Assembly: GCA_038501785.1 (NCBI GenBank)
Contig: JBAMJR010000162.1
Coordinates: 1,414,001-1,478,000, forward strand
DNA length: 64,000 nt
Source of the DNA: Myoxocephalus aenaeus
Taxonomy: Eukaryota > Chordata > Actinopteri > Perciformes > Cottidae
Direction of reading: 5' to 3'
Below the pieces are notes generated by a model. That model made no database searches. It was not told the DNA's origin and was given only the letters and a program-made list of their open reading frames with translations. Positions 13,301 to 29,095 of the stretch are shown one piece after another (position 1 is the first letter of the stretch; each line of letters opens with the position of its first letter). Made by a program: the position numbers and the translations under genes.

Positions 13301-15210
13301 AAGTCCCAGGGCTAACGGAGAATTTCCCTATTGTCGTTCCCAGATCTCTAAATGGGGCATTATTCATAATACGATCCCAGCTGAAGGTAGGCAGTAGAGA
13401 CATTTATAAAATGAGGCAGGAACAAGAAAAAAATGTATTCACACCAGAATCACGTATTTTTGTTTCAGGTTTCCTGTTTCATCATAGATTTGTTTAACCA
13501 AACCTTAAATAAACATTTACTCGAAGTGGTGAGAATTACTAGATGTTGGTTAGCATGATGCTAGCTAACATAAAACAAAAGAAAAACAATGGAGCCTTCA
13601 ACTACTAAACCTACATATTTCTTTGTGCAATGTTACTTCAATTTCTATTGCTTATCATGGCATTTGCCACTGTACTTCAATTTCAATTTACCATTTTCTT
13701 CCTACAACTCAACCCTTGGCTAAGCCCCACCCCTTGCTGCTTCTCCATCAAGGTGTCAGAGCTTCCATGGAGCACACACTGTCACTAACTGCACTCCCTG
13801 GATCTATATCATCTAATGTTTGGTAAAAAGTGATTTCAAAGAAGCAGAAAGAAGGGTCTACGTATGCGTTTGACGGAACGTAACGTTTTACAACCTCTCC
13901 AAGTAACGAGTATCCATATTAGACAACGTTTAATTGTAACTAGCAAACTTCAAATCTACAAAACCAGCCTTAAAATAAAGAAACTCTGAAACGATTGCAT
14001 GAGAGTTGGCGGACCGTCAATCAGAGGTGGACGATGCTACGCTTTGATTGTCCAGTTTGAGAGTAAAATTGACTCTTGAACTTTTTTGCTAGGTTTTTCT
14101 GGAGCCAACAAATGTGAGGTCTTGAAGTTTTGCATCAGATTTTCTCATTCTCTGCACAATGAAACAAATAATTAAAAAAAATTCGCCACTTAGGTCTATA
14201 TTTTCAAGTAATTTAGCACATTTCTTGTGTTTCCTTTGATAGCAAGCACTGCTGTATTACATACTGTGTAAGTATTACATATTTGTTGAAGCCAAAAATA
14301 ATAATTTCAGTGCCAGATTTGATATTCATCCTAATCATGTCCATGTCAGCCTTGCGACTTAAATTATATTATTTATTAATTAAATAATTAGTTGTCTTCA
14401 AGCATGTCACAGTCTTGAAGTTTATTTTTATTTTTAATAAGGCCAGTAGTACTTCACTTCTACTTGAGACTGACATCAATGGACTGGATATCGCTGCATA
14501 TATCTTCTTTTAAGCAAACCGTAGGAAAAACTTTACTCAACATATGAACGTGAGCAGAATTAAGTGTTAATATCTGTGAATTTGATACACCCATGCCCCC
14601 CTCGGACATGCCAGTGTTGCTCCACAGCCTTATATAGTCCTTGGGAAGTCGCGGCAGCATCAAACAGTGCTGATCAAGATTGCAGTGGCTTCGTGAGGCA
14701 GAGGCACACGGGCTGGGTTCAGAGGATGAATAATTCACTCACATGAGCCCAGACTTCTCGCCGTGATACTAATATTCAACAGCACCTGTGTGTCTAAAAA
14801 TCTCTCCCCTTCAACCCACCAGGTTACTTTCCCTGGGGAAAACCTCACCCCGGCATCACCCCAGCTGTGCTTTCTCCAAACTGTCAGAATAGCATTGCCG
14901 TGTCTAGAATGCTGTGCTGGGATGACAGAAAAGGAAACAGAGGAAACAGCTCAGTGTACAGTAGGCTGTAGTGAGACTGGACTCAAAAATACTGAGAAAA
15001 GTGTGAACATAATTAGGGCTGGGCATTGCACCTATTTGGCACTGAGAGATGTGTGTATAGCACCAAGATGCACCACATTGTCCATCCAGTTGAGGTTCAT
15101 GTGTAAAGGACACCATGTTAGTATCCAAAACTCTGGTATTAATTTGCCCTAGTGTTGAAAAAAATTTTAAGCGATATCCCAACCAAAACATATGCCTGCT
15201 TTCTTTCCAC

Positions 15211-15560
15211 TGAATGGTTTAGCTTGAATTGACTCAACTCACTTTCGGTGGGTCATTTTCATTATTTCGTTTTCCACAGCAGACAGTGGAGGCGGGATTC
15301 TCTGACGATCACCATAGCGAGGCCGCGCGACACTGCCTCGACAACGTCGCTAATCCGATACTTCATCAGCAACAAAACGTCTGCACTTCAGCAATTGTAA
15401 GGCAAGGTTTTGCAAAAGAATGCAGTTGCCATTGACAGTAGCTCGACTAGTTAGAAATGGAGGGTTTGTTGCACTAGTGACGGTTTTCTCTGACCAAGCA
15501 ATGGTCTGCAGTGTTTAAACTCCATCTTCTAGTATCGGCTCGCTTGGAACCTCAACAGGG
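15211..15560. mobile_element. Probable DNA-transposon fragment (dispersed fish repeat)
   Basis: The text around 15480-15560 (CTCTGACCAAGCAATGGTCT followed by a CTAGTATCGGCTCGCTTGG string) resembles a non-autonomous DNA transposon widely dispersed in fish genomes. CpG content is above that of the neighbouring intron. I cannot place clean terminal inverted repeats or a target duplication, so the limits and the family are approximate. Confidence 0.4.
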
Positions 15561-17960
15561 GCGCTATAAAAAAAAAAGTAATTGATTTGTGCATAACAAT
15601 AGCAGAGCTGCCATGACTTTGGTTTAAGATCAACGCTGAATTTTCTTCCGGTTTTCCCCCCTCTTCCTATCATTCTACATTTCATCATTCAGCCTTCATT
15701 TCTATAATTATCTGAACAAAAGACGCTCAAGCGTTGACAGATCAGCTGCGTCCGTGCGAGTGTGGAGGCGTTTGTGCACATAAACACGTAGCCTGTGTTT
15801 ATATTGTGTGTGTGTGTGTCTCTTGACGGTCCACAAGTGTGCAGTTCGATGTGTGTTGTCGCACATAGCCAGTGTTGGAATCTTTTGTCTGTGCGCTGTG
15901 GTTTCCTCCTTCCTCCCTGTGTGTCAGATAGCGGACCCGTCTCAGGCTTATTATCAGGGATGTGACAGAAGGCAGCAGGCGGCATAGCGATGCCTTAATG
16001 AAATCTGGGCCCTGGCTAATTGGTGACACTGTAGTGTGAGGGAATGAGAAAGGCAGCAACCAGACTGGCCAGACGAAAGGAGAAGACAGCGGGTCCGGCA
16101 TTCGCACCACTAAATTAAGCCTGTCATGTTCATTTGTAGTACACACAGAAGGAGGGAACACCTACACTGTTCTTATCAAAATCCTGCAAATGCAAAACTC
16201 CCTGCTGGTCGACCGATGATAGCCCCTGGTAACGGTGTTTTCTACTCAGCAGTTTCCTTTTCCATCTTCTCCTTTTCATTATACCTTGGCAAGTCTTTCT
16301 CTTTTGCTCTTACTTTCAAAGAGCTAGATTTTGCGAGGATGAACCATGGCCTCTTTTATTCTTGATGCTTACTTTTTATCATGGCTCCACATGTATATAG
16401 GGAACATACATAAGTGAGTTGTGCTTTTAACAAAAGCCAATAGGCCGTAAAGGGAGACTACTTTTGGAAGAAAAAAATCACACATTCTCAAATCAAACAA
16501 TATGCATCCTTACTCAATCAGCCATATTTTGTTTTGCATGGCTAATAATGTATAGTGGCTAATGCTAGTGCTCTGCCAATCTATCAAGAGTTACATGTAC
16601 GCTGCAGAAATATCACAGATATTTTGAGACGACAAAAACCCACGTACATATCTGCACACCTCGCTATAGCTTAGTGAATTAGTATGAGTCGTTTGTAATT
16701 TGGGTTAACCAACCCTTTGAGCATGGACTGGATGATGGTGCCGGAGGTTGTCGGTAGTTCTTCCTGCCTTGCTCTGGGCTGGCTGCCTGAACCTCCGGCC
16801 TCATAGAAAGCCAGTTTGGCTTCCTCATGTCCACCAGAGCTTGAGGGCTCCTTCTGGGGGTGTCAGAGCTGACCTTTCTCTGTTGGAGGGGGGTAACGTT
16901 CAGCCGGCCTCTATCTGTCATGCCCCCAGCTGTGTTGATGCTTTAGAAAGGACCACAGGGGGATACTCCAATGTTATGTTTGAGTAATAGCAAATGAGGT
17001 ACAGTATGAGTCGTGTTGCTCAGCTGGTCTCATACTGATGGCCCCTACTCGCCCCATTTATTTCTAGCACCAATCATTATCTGTCATTGAAATTTAGAAT
17101 TATACAAGCCATTTAAAAGTTCATTATGAAAAATGACTTGCTCTAACATATAGCCAGCGTTTCATTAAGTTAAAGAACTGTGTAAAGAAGCGATTGGTTT
17201 GCAGCTTAAGAAAGATTAATTCAGAGACTAAAAGGTGTTCAAATCCCTGTCTATCCTCTATCTTCACTGGTTCACATCTGAGGCTAAACTTGCATCTCCC
17301 ATAAGATCGCGATGAAAGAGCTGGGTGCTTTGACCATGTTGTTTAGACCCGTACATGTAATGACCTGATCAAACATCCTCTGTGCTCATGGGCGGACAAA
17401 CACCAAAACAAATCAGATTTCCTTCTACTTCACTTCTCTCCCTCTGTGACAGATCTAGCCCAAGTCTGTGATCTGGCTGTCCTCGAATACATGGGGAGAT
17501 CAAAGAAGGCAAAAAACATTTACATAAAAGATTATGTATGAGTTGTAATTAGCGCCTTCTTCGGCAGTGACAACAGAAAAAGCTGCGATTTTGGCTTTAA
17601 GATGAAACGAAGGTGGGGTGAGATTTAAAATAACCAGGTTTGAGCTTTAGTGTCCCGTTTTTAATTGAAGGAATCCCCCCAGAGATTGTCCAGCTTTTCC
17701 AGGAGCACCTGAAAAAAAGATAGATTAGGATTAGTTTTATTAATTTTTGTAAATGCATTCACGCATTCATTTTTTCCAAGATAATTACGTGGTTTTACTA
17801 CGACGGTTCCTAATTTCATATGCCTAAGTGTACTGCTGCAGCTCCAGCAGTGCATTCCTCAAGGAACACACTCCACTCAACTCCTTCCTATAAAAATTAG
17901 GTTATTTCCTCCTCCAAATTCTATTCAAAAAGCATGTGTAGTTGTCATATTACATCAAGG

Positions 17961-19518
<1,558 letters not shown>

Positions 19519-22500
19519 TATGATTTAGAGTGAGTGATGCAAGATTATTGCTTTGGGCAAAAAAAAAGTGTTGCTACCCTCACATTGGTACAGTGGGTAC
19601 CATATTTATGGTGTGGAGAATTTGTCAGAAGATGTCAATTGGCAAAGCTGTAAGAGAAATCTTTTTAATGTGTCGGTGCTACAGCATGTCATTAGAGGCA
19701 ATTTCCCTGCCACAAAGAGGGTCAGCAGAGAGGGTCAAATTGTGTTGTGTGCTCATTGGTCTATTATCTAGAATTGTAGTCGAAGACAATTTCTGAAATT
19801 TCATTCTAATCGTCGTAAGTAGCTTGGTGGGGTGGAAGTTCATCTTCCACACTTGTAAAAAAGATACTATTTTCAGAAATTAAATAGGACGCCCTCGGAT
19901 GTGCGCACCTTATCTCACACTAATACACTGGCACACACACTACGGAGCAGAGACGGTGGCGAGGAATAGAGGCTTATCCTCTTGTGGGCGGAGCTGACAT
20001 TTACTCTGAAAATTCACCTTTGGTTTCTGCCTCTGGATTTATGATATCACTCTTATCGAGATCCAATCACAATGTTTCATTACTGTTTCACTCTACCAGT
20101 GTGTGACTTTCTGTCATGGCTTGTAAGATTTGCCCTCCGAGAGTAAAGATTGAGTTGTCTGAATAGTTTGGTCTTGCACTGCTGATGTTTCTTAAAATGT
20201 GCACAATATGCAATCATCGGGATGATATGCATTGACATTTTAGATGTGTGCATCATGCCTGCATCAAGGCCTCTTGCGATGAAGTTGAACTGTATGCCAG
20301 ACAATCTGCTGGCTGCAGTGGTGGAACATTCAACCCCTGCGCTTAATTAATGTTTCGCCCGACTTGCTCCAATTCTGTCAATCCCTAATTCCAGGAGGGA
20401 TATTATCCTTTGCCCGTTAATACGTTTTTAAACATCTTTTAAATTTACTTGGGAATATGCAGAGATTTGCTTAACATATTTAATATATCTACACTATCAC
20501 TCTCATAGGACAGAGTCAACAGCAGCTGTCTTCCAGGCATGATTTTCCAGGATAAAGTTCTTAGCTGGGAAGTCTTGTCCTTTACTCCTTTTGATAAAAG
20601 TGGTCTCCCAATCACAGGATATAGTTACAACTATATAACAGATAAGAGTCAGAAAGCACATTTGCTGCAAGGCAGAGCCAATCACCTGACCACGCCCTGG
20701 GTTGTCTAATTTCTTGAAATGTATGTCATGCAAAAAGGCTCCCACTTTAAGTCCAGAGACGGGCTGAATTCCCCCTCGGTGGACATGCATGATGCTGATG
20801 CCCCGTAATATCTGCCAGCAGACACTCTTAGACTCAGTGTAATGAGGAAAACACTTGCAATACAAACATGCATGCTCTATTAGACATATCACATTTTGTT
20901 GTTGTGAGGTCTGGAACAAACAAGAATTTCGGTGCCAACAAAACAATGGCAAATTGACTGAGATCTCTTAAATGATACCAGGCGTGGCAAACAGGCTGCA
21001 ATAAGCCTTTTGTTTTTACTCACTACATTCTGCTCCCACTGAGGGAGAGGACTGTACACTAATTATATCTGTGGTCGTTTAACCTTTTAAAAAACAACTT
21101 TGGTTAATAAGATAGTGGAACTGGTTTGTGATTTTAAGAATCTGTCACTTTAACCAGTGAAAAGAGTAAAAGTAGAATTACAGAATTAGAGGTACAAAGA
21201 GTGCTTGTAAAATGTGTCAAACTAAGAAGCCTGTAGCATCGATTTGGTGATTGCAGATCAAGTTATTGTTTTTCTATATTGTATATATGTATTCTTTGTT
21301 TACGACAATCTCTATTCTTTGACATAGGATTTGGATATGGCAAAAAAATTTAACTGAAAAGATGGTTAGGTCAAAATCAGGTCTATTGTTTCATACAGAT
21401 TAAAATGTCTATATTTCAGTGTGAAATGGGTCCCAACATGTGGAAAAACAAGCATTCGGCTTTAACGTTTCAACCTAAATTTGCTCATTAATATGCAACA
21501 CTTCTAGATGTATTTTAACCTGAAATCATTCTTATATGAAGCTCCTAGTCCCGCCTGTGATATCAACATGGTAGAGACAAGCAGCTGTGGCCCACCCTGG
21601 TTCCCTGTGTGTTCTCCTCACGCTAATGTTGCCATAGCCTGAGGACATGGCGTGGGCCTCCGGAGGCAAGGTATCTCCGGCGCAGAGACAGATCTGCGGA
21701 GACAGGGAACACTTGGGAAGACGGATACCTCAGCCAGGCGCCTGTTGCCATTTAACAGTCTCACCCTGCTCTGAACTGACATTTCTGTTTTACCATCTCT
21801 CGTCCGACTCATTGCCCCTGCTCTGCTGCTGTCGCCGTAAACTTGTGTACAGAAAAAGCACGGCAAAGCTTATTCGCAAGCACAAACCGAAACCTGCGGC
21901 CTCACAGTATATACGCCTTTGAGTTGTCCTTCTCCTGCAGTCAGCCAGACTTGGGATACTGCAGAAAGTGTGATGCAGTCTTGCTCCCAAAGGAGAGCCG
22001 TGAGCCTGATGAGCTCCCCGTGGCCCGGCCAGGTGCTTCTTTTGGAGTCACGGGTGCAGCGCAGATCTGCGGTACCACAGGAGGGAGGATTGACATGATA
22101 ACATAGCCTGCCGACTCCCAGCGCCACCCGGCAGCACGACCACACAGCTTAATCCTCTCTCCACGAGGGCAGAGCCGAAACACTCGTTCCCCTCCTCGCT
22201 CAATCCCCTGTCAAAACAAGGGGGTTTTGTCAGCCATGAGGGGTGTTGCAACCCCTCTCAGTCCCTGCCAACGGAAGCGCTATTACTGCCTGCCAATGCC
22301 CCGGGGAAAAAAAAGAATACCCAATATGCATATTATTCTAATACCAGCAGTCAGTGCCTTGAATTACTCGGCATGATAGCATAATGAATGTGGTGCCTTG
22401 TAGGTTCCTACATAAAGCTGTTTTGCCACTTGGATGAATAATTCATGCTAGCCCAGAGGCAGTGAATCAACCAGGCAAGAACTAAGAAAATTAGCCACCA

Positions 22501-24369
22501 ATTAGTGTTTATTTATGGGGATAGTGTGTTTTTTTTCTCAATCTCAGTGGCAAAAAATATATATGCAAAGTAAAGTTTTGGCGACCCCCCTGACTTTGGG
22601 AATTGAAATGAGCAAAAGGGAGGAGAGGAAAAGAAGGCTTGACTGTTGGATGAATCCGATGACCCCCATGTCGCCATGTCTCCGCTGCCGGGTTGTTAGA
22701 CTCTGACTCCTGTCTCCGCCGGCCTCCAGACATGTAGTATCAGAGTCGGCCTCTCAAAGCAGATTGATTGAATCTCTCGGCAGTTGATATGTAAGGAACT
22801 TTGTTGACTGAAGGGATGTGATGTGAGGTTTTAATGCCGCCACATGTGAGCTAAACCTCTCTCTCCTTGGAGCGTGCAGCCCCCACCTCCACCGTCTCCT
22901 CCACCCCCCGGCTGTTACTAGCCCAGCGCACTGGCATTCTGCCCAGATACATTGGTAGTCGTTAGTTGTCACTGGAACGATGTGACACGTCGCTCTGATT
23001 CGCAGGGTCTGTTGTTGAAAGTGATCGTTCCTGCCAAGGAGAAGCCCTCACCACGGATAAATGGACACTGAACAGCATGTGAACAGAGAGATAAAAATGG
23101 CAGGGAGAAAATAAACTAGTCTAGCTTGGCTTCTCCACACCAGCATCTTTGGGGCTGCTGAGCTTTGCAGAGAGTGTTTTAGAGAAAGATTTAGATGAGA
23201 TTTTGCGTTTTTTTTTTTTTTTGTCACACATTTTCCATTTATTTGTCCTTCAAGTTAAACCAATCAAGATTTGCCAGAAGTTGAGTGCTTCACTATTTAA
23301 ATTTGCCAACAGTTGACAATTTAAGTTTGTTTCTCAAGGTCAATGAGTGGAGAAGATATCTCCAGTCAATTCAATAAAAGGCAAATGCATGAGTGAAGGA
23401 TGGATTTTTATATGAATCAGACAAGCTGTCGACAGGAGGATAAAAAAAAAGACCCTGCCAGATATTCATGAGGATAACTCTCAAGCGTCTGCGCTCTCCT
23501 TTTCTTCCTTTGTAAAGCTTTGATTGTGAGGAAATACGCTGCTGTGTATGTCTCGTCCAAATCGCTTTTCTCAAGATTCAAATGTGGAGTTTTCAGAGCT
23601 GCAATGAGTCAGACATTGTGTTGGCCAGAAGATAAGAGAGGCCAGGTGACAGACAATGCCTCAGCTTCCTCTGACTTGTCGGATAAGCGCCATTCATGTC
23701 GGCCATTTACTTTGGTTTTCAAACGAATCGGCTGAAAAGAACTGAGACCAATTTTAAGACTCCTAAGCACAGTTTAGACAAAATGCAGTTGGAAGAAATT
23801 GGATTTTTTTCACATATAAAGCATGACCTACCACTGGTGTATTGCCTGGTACCCCGCTGAACTTGAAGTTGTTGAACATGGATTATACATGTAGCTAGAA
23901 ATATTGATGTATCTGCCCTTTGAATGCCTTTGTGCTGCTGTATTTTTAACAGGTGTGTCAGTATGCTCCACAGTCCCCCCCCCCCCCCCCCCCTCTATAT
24001 TAGAGACGGTTTTATGGATACCGTAGTTGGTAACCAGACATTTTTATACTTTTTTATATTTGTATTGCCATTATCCAGGCTAGAGGCGTGACTATAAATG
24101 GCAATATCAGTGTGTTGGTTGATCGTTCCACCACTTTGGTCTGGATGGAAATATTACATATTAATCATATCAAATATATCATCATAAATACATTTTTGGT
24201 GTCTAGATGTAAATATTTGTAGTTTAAATTGAAATGTCTCTTGGTGTCACCTGTTTCTTGACATCTCCTTTTGATCCAGCCTTCACTCTAATTTAGCATT
24301 TGATATTTATGTAGAATATCATTCAAGATATATATATATATATATATTTTTTTTTACTATGAGATGTAA
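19519..24369. other. Intron 1, second part
   Basis: No exon or RNA gene is recognised. A GC-enriched patch at about 21600-22260 is open in several frames on both strands but has no recognisable domain. A 19-base C run lies at 23975-23993, poly-T at 23207-23222 and a short (TA)n at 24328-24347. Confidence 0.55.
23975..23993. repeat. Poly-C tract
   Basis: Nineteen consecutive C residues; such runs are prone to sequencing length error. Confidence 0.9.
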
Positions 24370-25377
24370 GAATAGATTAGGGCTGCAACTAACGATTATT
24401 TTAATAATCGATTAATCGGTTGATAATTTTTTCGATTAATCGATGAATCGGATAAAAAATAATAATCTAAAAAGCATTAATTTCCAACCCTTTATTCCCA
24501 AACAGAAGTGACTGCAAAACATCTTCAGAAAGCACAAACAGGTTGCTCCTTGAACATCTGAACTGTTAATTAAAAAAATAAAAAATAAAATGAACTAACA
24601 CTAAAAACATACACATGTATGCTTTACATCTGCCAAATGTGAGCCCTTTTCACTGTAATTGATCTCCTTGGAGCAGAGGCTGCATTTACATACCCTGCTT
24701 TATCAATATGTATGAAACACTGGACAGTGGGAAGCTGTAATGCTGCATATAGAGCGTCCTCTTCCTTAAACTATTTCATTCTGGGCCTCTTATGACCACG
24801 ACGTCACGTTGTTGGCTAAGCCCAACTACGTGATTTGATTCATTCTACTTTGAGTAAAAAAAACAACAACCTGCAGCCAGATCCGCCGGTGTTCCGGTTT
24901 AACGTTAACGAGTGACTGGTGAACTGAACCAGACCGGGGGGGTTACGGCATGTTTCATCACATTACGGTTTGTTACAAGCAAGACTGAACTGTAACGGAA
25001 CATAAAGTAACTTTAACGACAATACACAACCCAAACACGTTAGCTAACGTGATAGCACGCTGACTAGCTTCCATTAAAAACAAGTTTGAGGGAAATGAAG
25101 CCGCTGTAGACATCTTAACGCTGATTGGCCAAGACTCGACACAACAAAGATGTTCTATCTTTGCGAAGATGACGACCTCGCCTTTTCTCGTGTCTCACTC
25201 CAATCTCAGAAACGCTGGCGGTCAGTTGCTCCGCTCTTTTTTTTTTTCCTCCGCTACTTATTGACTGGCGTAATAATCGCGCGACACAACGAATCGATAA
25301 TGAAATTCGTTGCCAAGACTTTTGATAATCGATTTTTATCGATTTTATCGATTCGTTGTTGCAGCCCTAGAATAGAT
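24370..25377. mobile_element. Non-autonomous hAT transposon (TAGGGCTGCAAC type) with 8-bp target duplication
   Basis: The element proper is 24378-25369 (992 bp) between perfect 8-bp direct repeats GAATAGAT (24370-24377 and 25370-25377). Terminal inverted repeats are a perfect 12 bp: TAGGGCTGCAAC at the left and its complement GTTGCAGCCCTA at the right. Sub-terminal arrays of CGATTAATCG-like palindromes occur at both ends, as is usual for this fish family. The interior is CpG-bearing and non-coding. The perfect duplication and ends suggest a fairly young insertion. No transposase is encoded, so movement would have depended on another copy. Confidence 0.92.
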
Positions 25378-28300
25378 GGTGTCTTTATATTATACAAATT
25401 ACAAAGCGCTGCAGACCAACTTGTCATTTCAGGTTATATGAATTCATCTGTAGACTTTACTCTACCTTTTGTTGCTGGTGAACTGTTCTACCAGTGGGTA
25501 GGACGCTACAGTTTTCCGTGAATATTCTGGCTATAAGGAGACCCAGTTCCAGGGTATCAAGGCGTGTGTAAACAGCTTAACTCAAATAAGACCTCAATGG
25601 CCCACAGCCAGGTCACTCCGTGCATGTTAGCATCACCACTATGTTGCAGCAGCCACATCACCGCGACAAATTGCTGTGGATTTCTTGAACGTGGTTATTT
25701 AGATAAATCTAAATTTTGACTTCTTGTAAAACATTCCTCCTGTTTTAGCTGCTTGCTGTCAGATCTGGTCTTTCAGTGGAGCCGTAGTGAACTTGTCGAC
25801 TTATTTTAGTGTCCCGGTGTCATCTTCCATGCTATGGAGATGATGTGATTCTCTTATGAGTCATGAATTACTGGGCTATCATGTCTTCTGCTGAAACTCC
25901 AGGGAGGACAGCTCTTGTCACGAGCCATTGTGGTTTGTTCCATCAGACTGATGTCTAAGTGCCTATGTTGTGTTCTCAGCCACTAATTAGGCACAGCCCT
26001 ACAACCCCAATAACACAATTATATCTGGGGCTGCTGCTTCCCTCCACACCTACAGCAATAATGAATGAACTCCAGGTTAATGAAATGTGTGTGTGAAATG
26101 GAAGATGCCTCCTGAAAAGTTTCAAACATTTAATTCATTAAGCGACGAAGCCGGAGGCACAAGCCACAAAAATGATCCAGTGCTAAATTTAACGCTTACT
26201 TTGCAACTCCTCACCTTAATCATTAGAAAATGAAAGCTGGTGAATGTCAAAATGAGGCACAGCTTGTTAATTTTATGCACAAGATGGATAATACCTTTAT
26301 GCGTGTATCTTTTTTTGAAATACAGCTGAATGTTCACATTTTAATTTTTGGGGAGCAAATGCATCCCAGGCGCCAGTTATCATAATATTCAGATTTGTCA
26401 TGGAGAAGCTGTGGGAAGTTTGCCAACGCTCAATCTGTTGGATATGTTTGTGTTTTTGTGCATTGTTTGTTTGTGTCTGCTCTGCATAGGGTTTATCCCA
26501 CAGAGTGTTAGTTAAAAGTTTCCAGGGTTTGTGCTTCACAGAATCCATGTTTGTATTTGTAAGTGCAGTTTTAATTGCTGGAGATGCAAATTGAGATGCT
26601 TTCAAAGCCAGAAGTGTTTTTTTCCCCCCTATAGTGTCGGGTCAGCACTACAGATGGTCATAGCCTAACATTCCCTTCTTGGTATTTAATTTAAACATCT
26701 GCATGTTGGAGTTATATCCACTCTGACTAGTCTAGCTGACCATATTTTTTGTCACACCATGTACTCTCTCCGATTAATCTTGCCATGTGGAAGATACACA
26801 AGGTTAAGCAACAAGCTGCGTTTCTTTTGTCACGGGTGAGAAATAACTTCCTGGTTTTCTTCCAGTCTCCATCTGAGGAGTCAAAATAACAGATGAAAAA
26901 ACATTTCCTCACATAAATATGTGAACGTGAGTCTCTTTACTCAGGCCATCTGATGATTACCACTACTGTTATCTACCTATGGGAGGTACACATCACCACC
27001 AGCTGTACCATGTGTACAGCTGGTGGTGTGTGTGTGTGTGATGAGCCGCATCGATGAGGAAGGAAAACTGAGGTGGATGACTTCCAAATTGCAGCACATT
27101 GTATAAAAAGCAAGGGATGGGTGACATAAATGAAAGGAAAACCAATGTGAAGTCTCTTAGTAAGGTGTTCGTTCAACCCGGTTTGTGTCTCTCATATATT
27201 ATCAATACATTCCAGTCACATAATTGATAATTTGATTTCCTGAAAAAATATTACCTAGCAATCTTAAAAAAAGAAGAAGGAAAAACAATAATAATATATT
27301 TTTTACATCACTATCTTTTGAGCAACCCATCCCCCGCTTTTCTCCCGCTGTCTCTCTGGCTCACTCTCTCTCTCGCTAATCTCACATTGCCTGGAGGTAC
27401 TTTTGTGTGTTTTGTGGTTTGGTTAAATTTGTTGATCCGTGCCGCGGTGGAATTCCATCAAGGGGATCATTTCTTTCACTATTCTGGATTAGCAGCATTT
27501 GATGTAAACCTGACTGAACCTGGCTAGAAACCCTTCACATGAAGCAGCTAATTTCACACAAAGTGGAACTTTACTTTCATTTGAATTGTTCTTCGTTTCA
27601 ACAGTTTCTTTGGTCCAAGTGTCATTCAATATTTGCCATCTCGTATTCGATCTTCTCATGGCCGTATTCATGACAGCCACAAGCCCTGCAGCATTTGCAT
27701 GCTGTCCCAGTTGATGATGTCTGTGACATTTCTGAGACCATGTCACAATAGCCTGAACATGGCAGGGAGGGCTGCAGTATTGGGGTGTGAAGAAAGGCTT
27801 TGGCAGCTCTCCTTGTTTTCTGATTGATTTAGCGCTTCTGGCCAAACCAATATAGGCGGAAAGGCCTGTGGGGTGGTCGAGCAGAGCAGACGGCACAAAG
27901 TGACGTTTGACTGGATGAGACGTTCTCCTGTAACGCAGCAGTATTGTGAGTATCATGACCTTTTCTGGTCACTCACACAATGACACTTTTTTAGAACGGC
28001 CTGAGGGATCAGATAAACAGATTGACAGATGTCACAGTGTTTATGAATGATTAGCCTGCAGGTGCTGCAAATAATACAACTTTTTAGGTAAACTACTTTT
28101 GCATGTTTCATAATGCTCAATTTAGTTGAGAGATTCACCTACTGTTTGTGGAAATTACAGTGCATTCAGTAAATTACACAAGTGACATTTCAAGCTAAGA
28201 CAATATAAAGTGACTGATGACTAACATCTTTTTTAGATACTTTAATTCAGGGCTGCAGTTGCTTTGACTGCAGAGACGTATGAACGCTCAACTATAAGCA

Positions 28301-28923
28301 GCATATGCTGCAGTATGTAATTATGGATATGTACTCCCACAGTGTATTTATTCACAGAGCCAGAAAGTGTTTGTGACGGGTTGACCAGGAACTCGGTTCA
28401 CCCCGCGACATTAAATAGAGACAATGTAAATGTCGTAGAAATATGTCCATTGAGTTACGTACAGAGCTGCTGAAGTTATTTTTCTTCTGATCTACTGGAG
28501 AAAACTTAGATAAACAGCAGATTATTTAAAATGCAGCAGCATGTGCACTGGCCAGCCCAGAAGAAGAAAGCACACACATTATGTCTATTTTAAGTCTCTT
28601 TGTTGCTTGGCTGTTACTTTTTAGAAAAGAGTTGAAGAGTTTCCTGTTATTGTTTTTTTAATTGCATAGTTATTAGACTATTTTAGATTTGACACTTAAT
28701 ACATTCTCTTTTTTCGTCCAATATTCCTCTATTGAATCGGACTAATCTGATGTATTTTAACGCAGCTTTTTTATCTAATATTTTTGAATTATTTTGTTAT
28801 TTGTTATGTTTGAGTAGACATATATGGTGGTTTAATTCTGGTGTTCGATAATTGATGATAACGGTTAGTGTCTTTGAGTGGAAGGTTTTATAGATGTAGA
28901 TGGTTTTGTGCTAAATATGGCTT

Positions 28924-29095
28924 AACTAACAATTATTTGTATTATCAAATCTGCCAAATATGCTCACGATTGATGATTATTTCATCATAAAATAATTACT
29001 TATTTGTTCGAATAAAACATCAGAAAAGACGAGACGAAATGTCCATCACTTCTTTTCTAAACACATGATGACGTCTTCAAATGTCTTTTTCAGCT
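28924..29095. repeat. Decayed hAT-like fragment
   Basis: The order of short motifs (ACTAACAATTATTTGTATTA, then AAAACATCAGAAAA, then GATGACGTCTTCAAATGTCT) follows the interior of the common fish TAGGGCTGCAAC hAT repeats. The ends are lost and many bases have changed. Confidence 0.42.

Noticed and set aside
15013..15185. Possible transposon beginning at a TTAGGGCTGGGCATT string
   Set aside because: The start resembles some fish hAT ends, but no matching right end or 8-bp duplication was found.
28305..28318. Short palindrome GCAGCATATGCTGC
   Set aside because: At 14 bp it is expected by chance in 64 kb.
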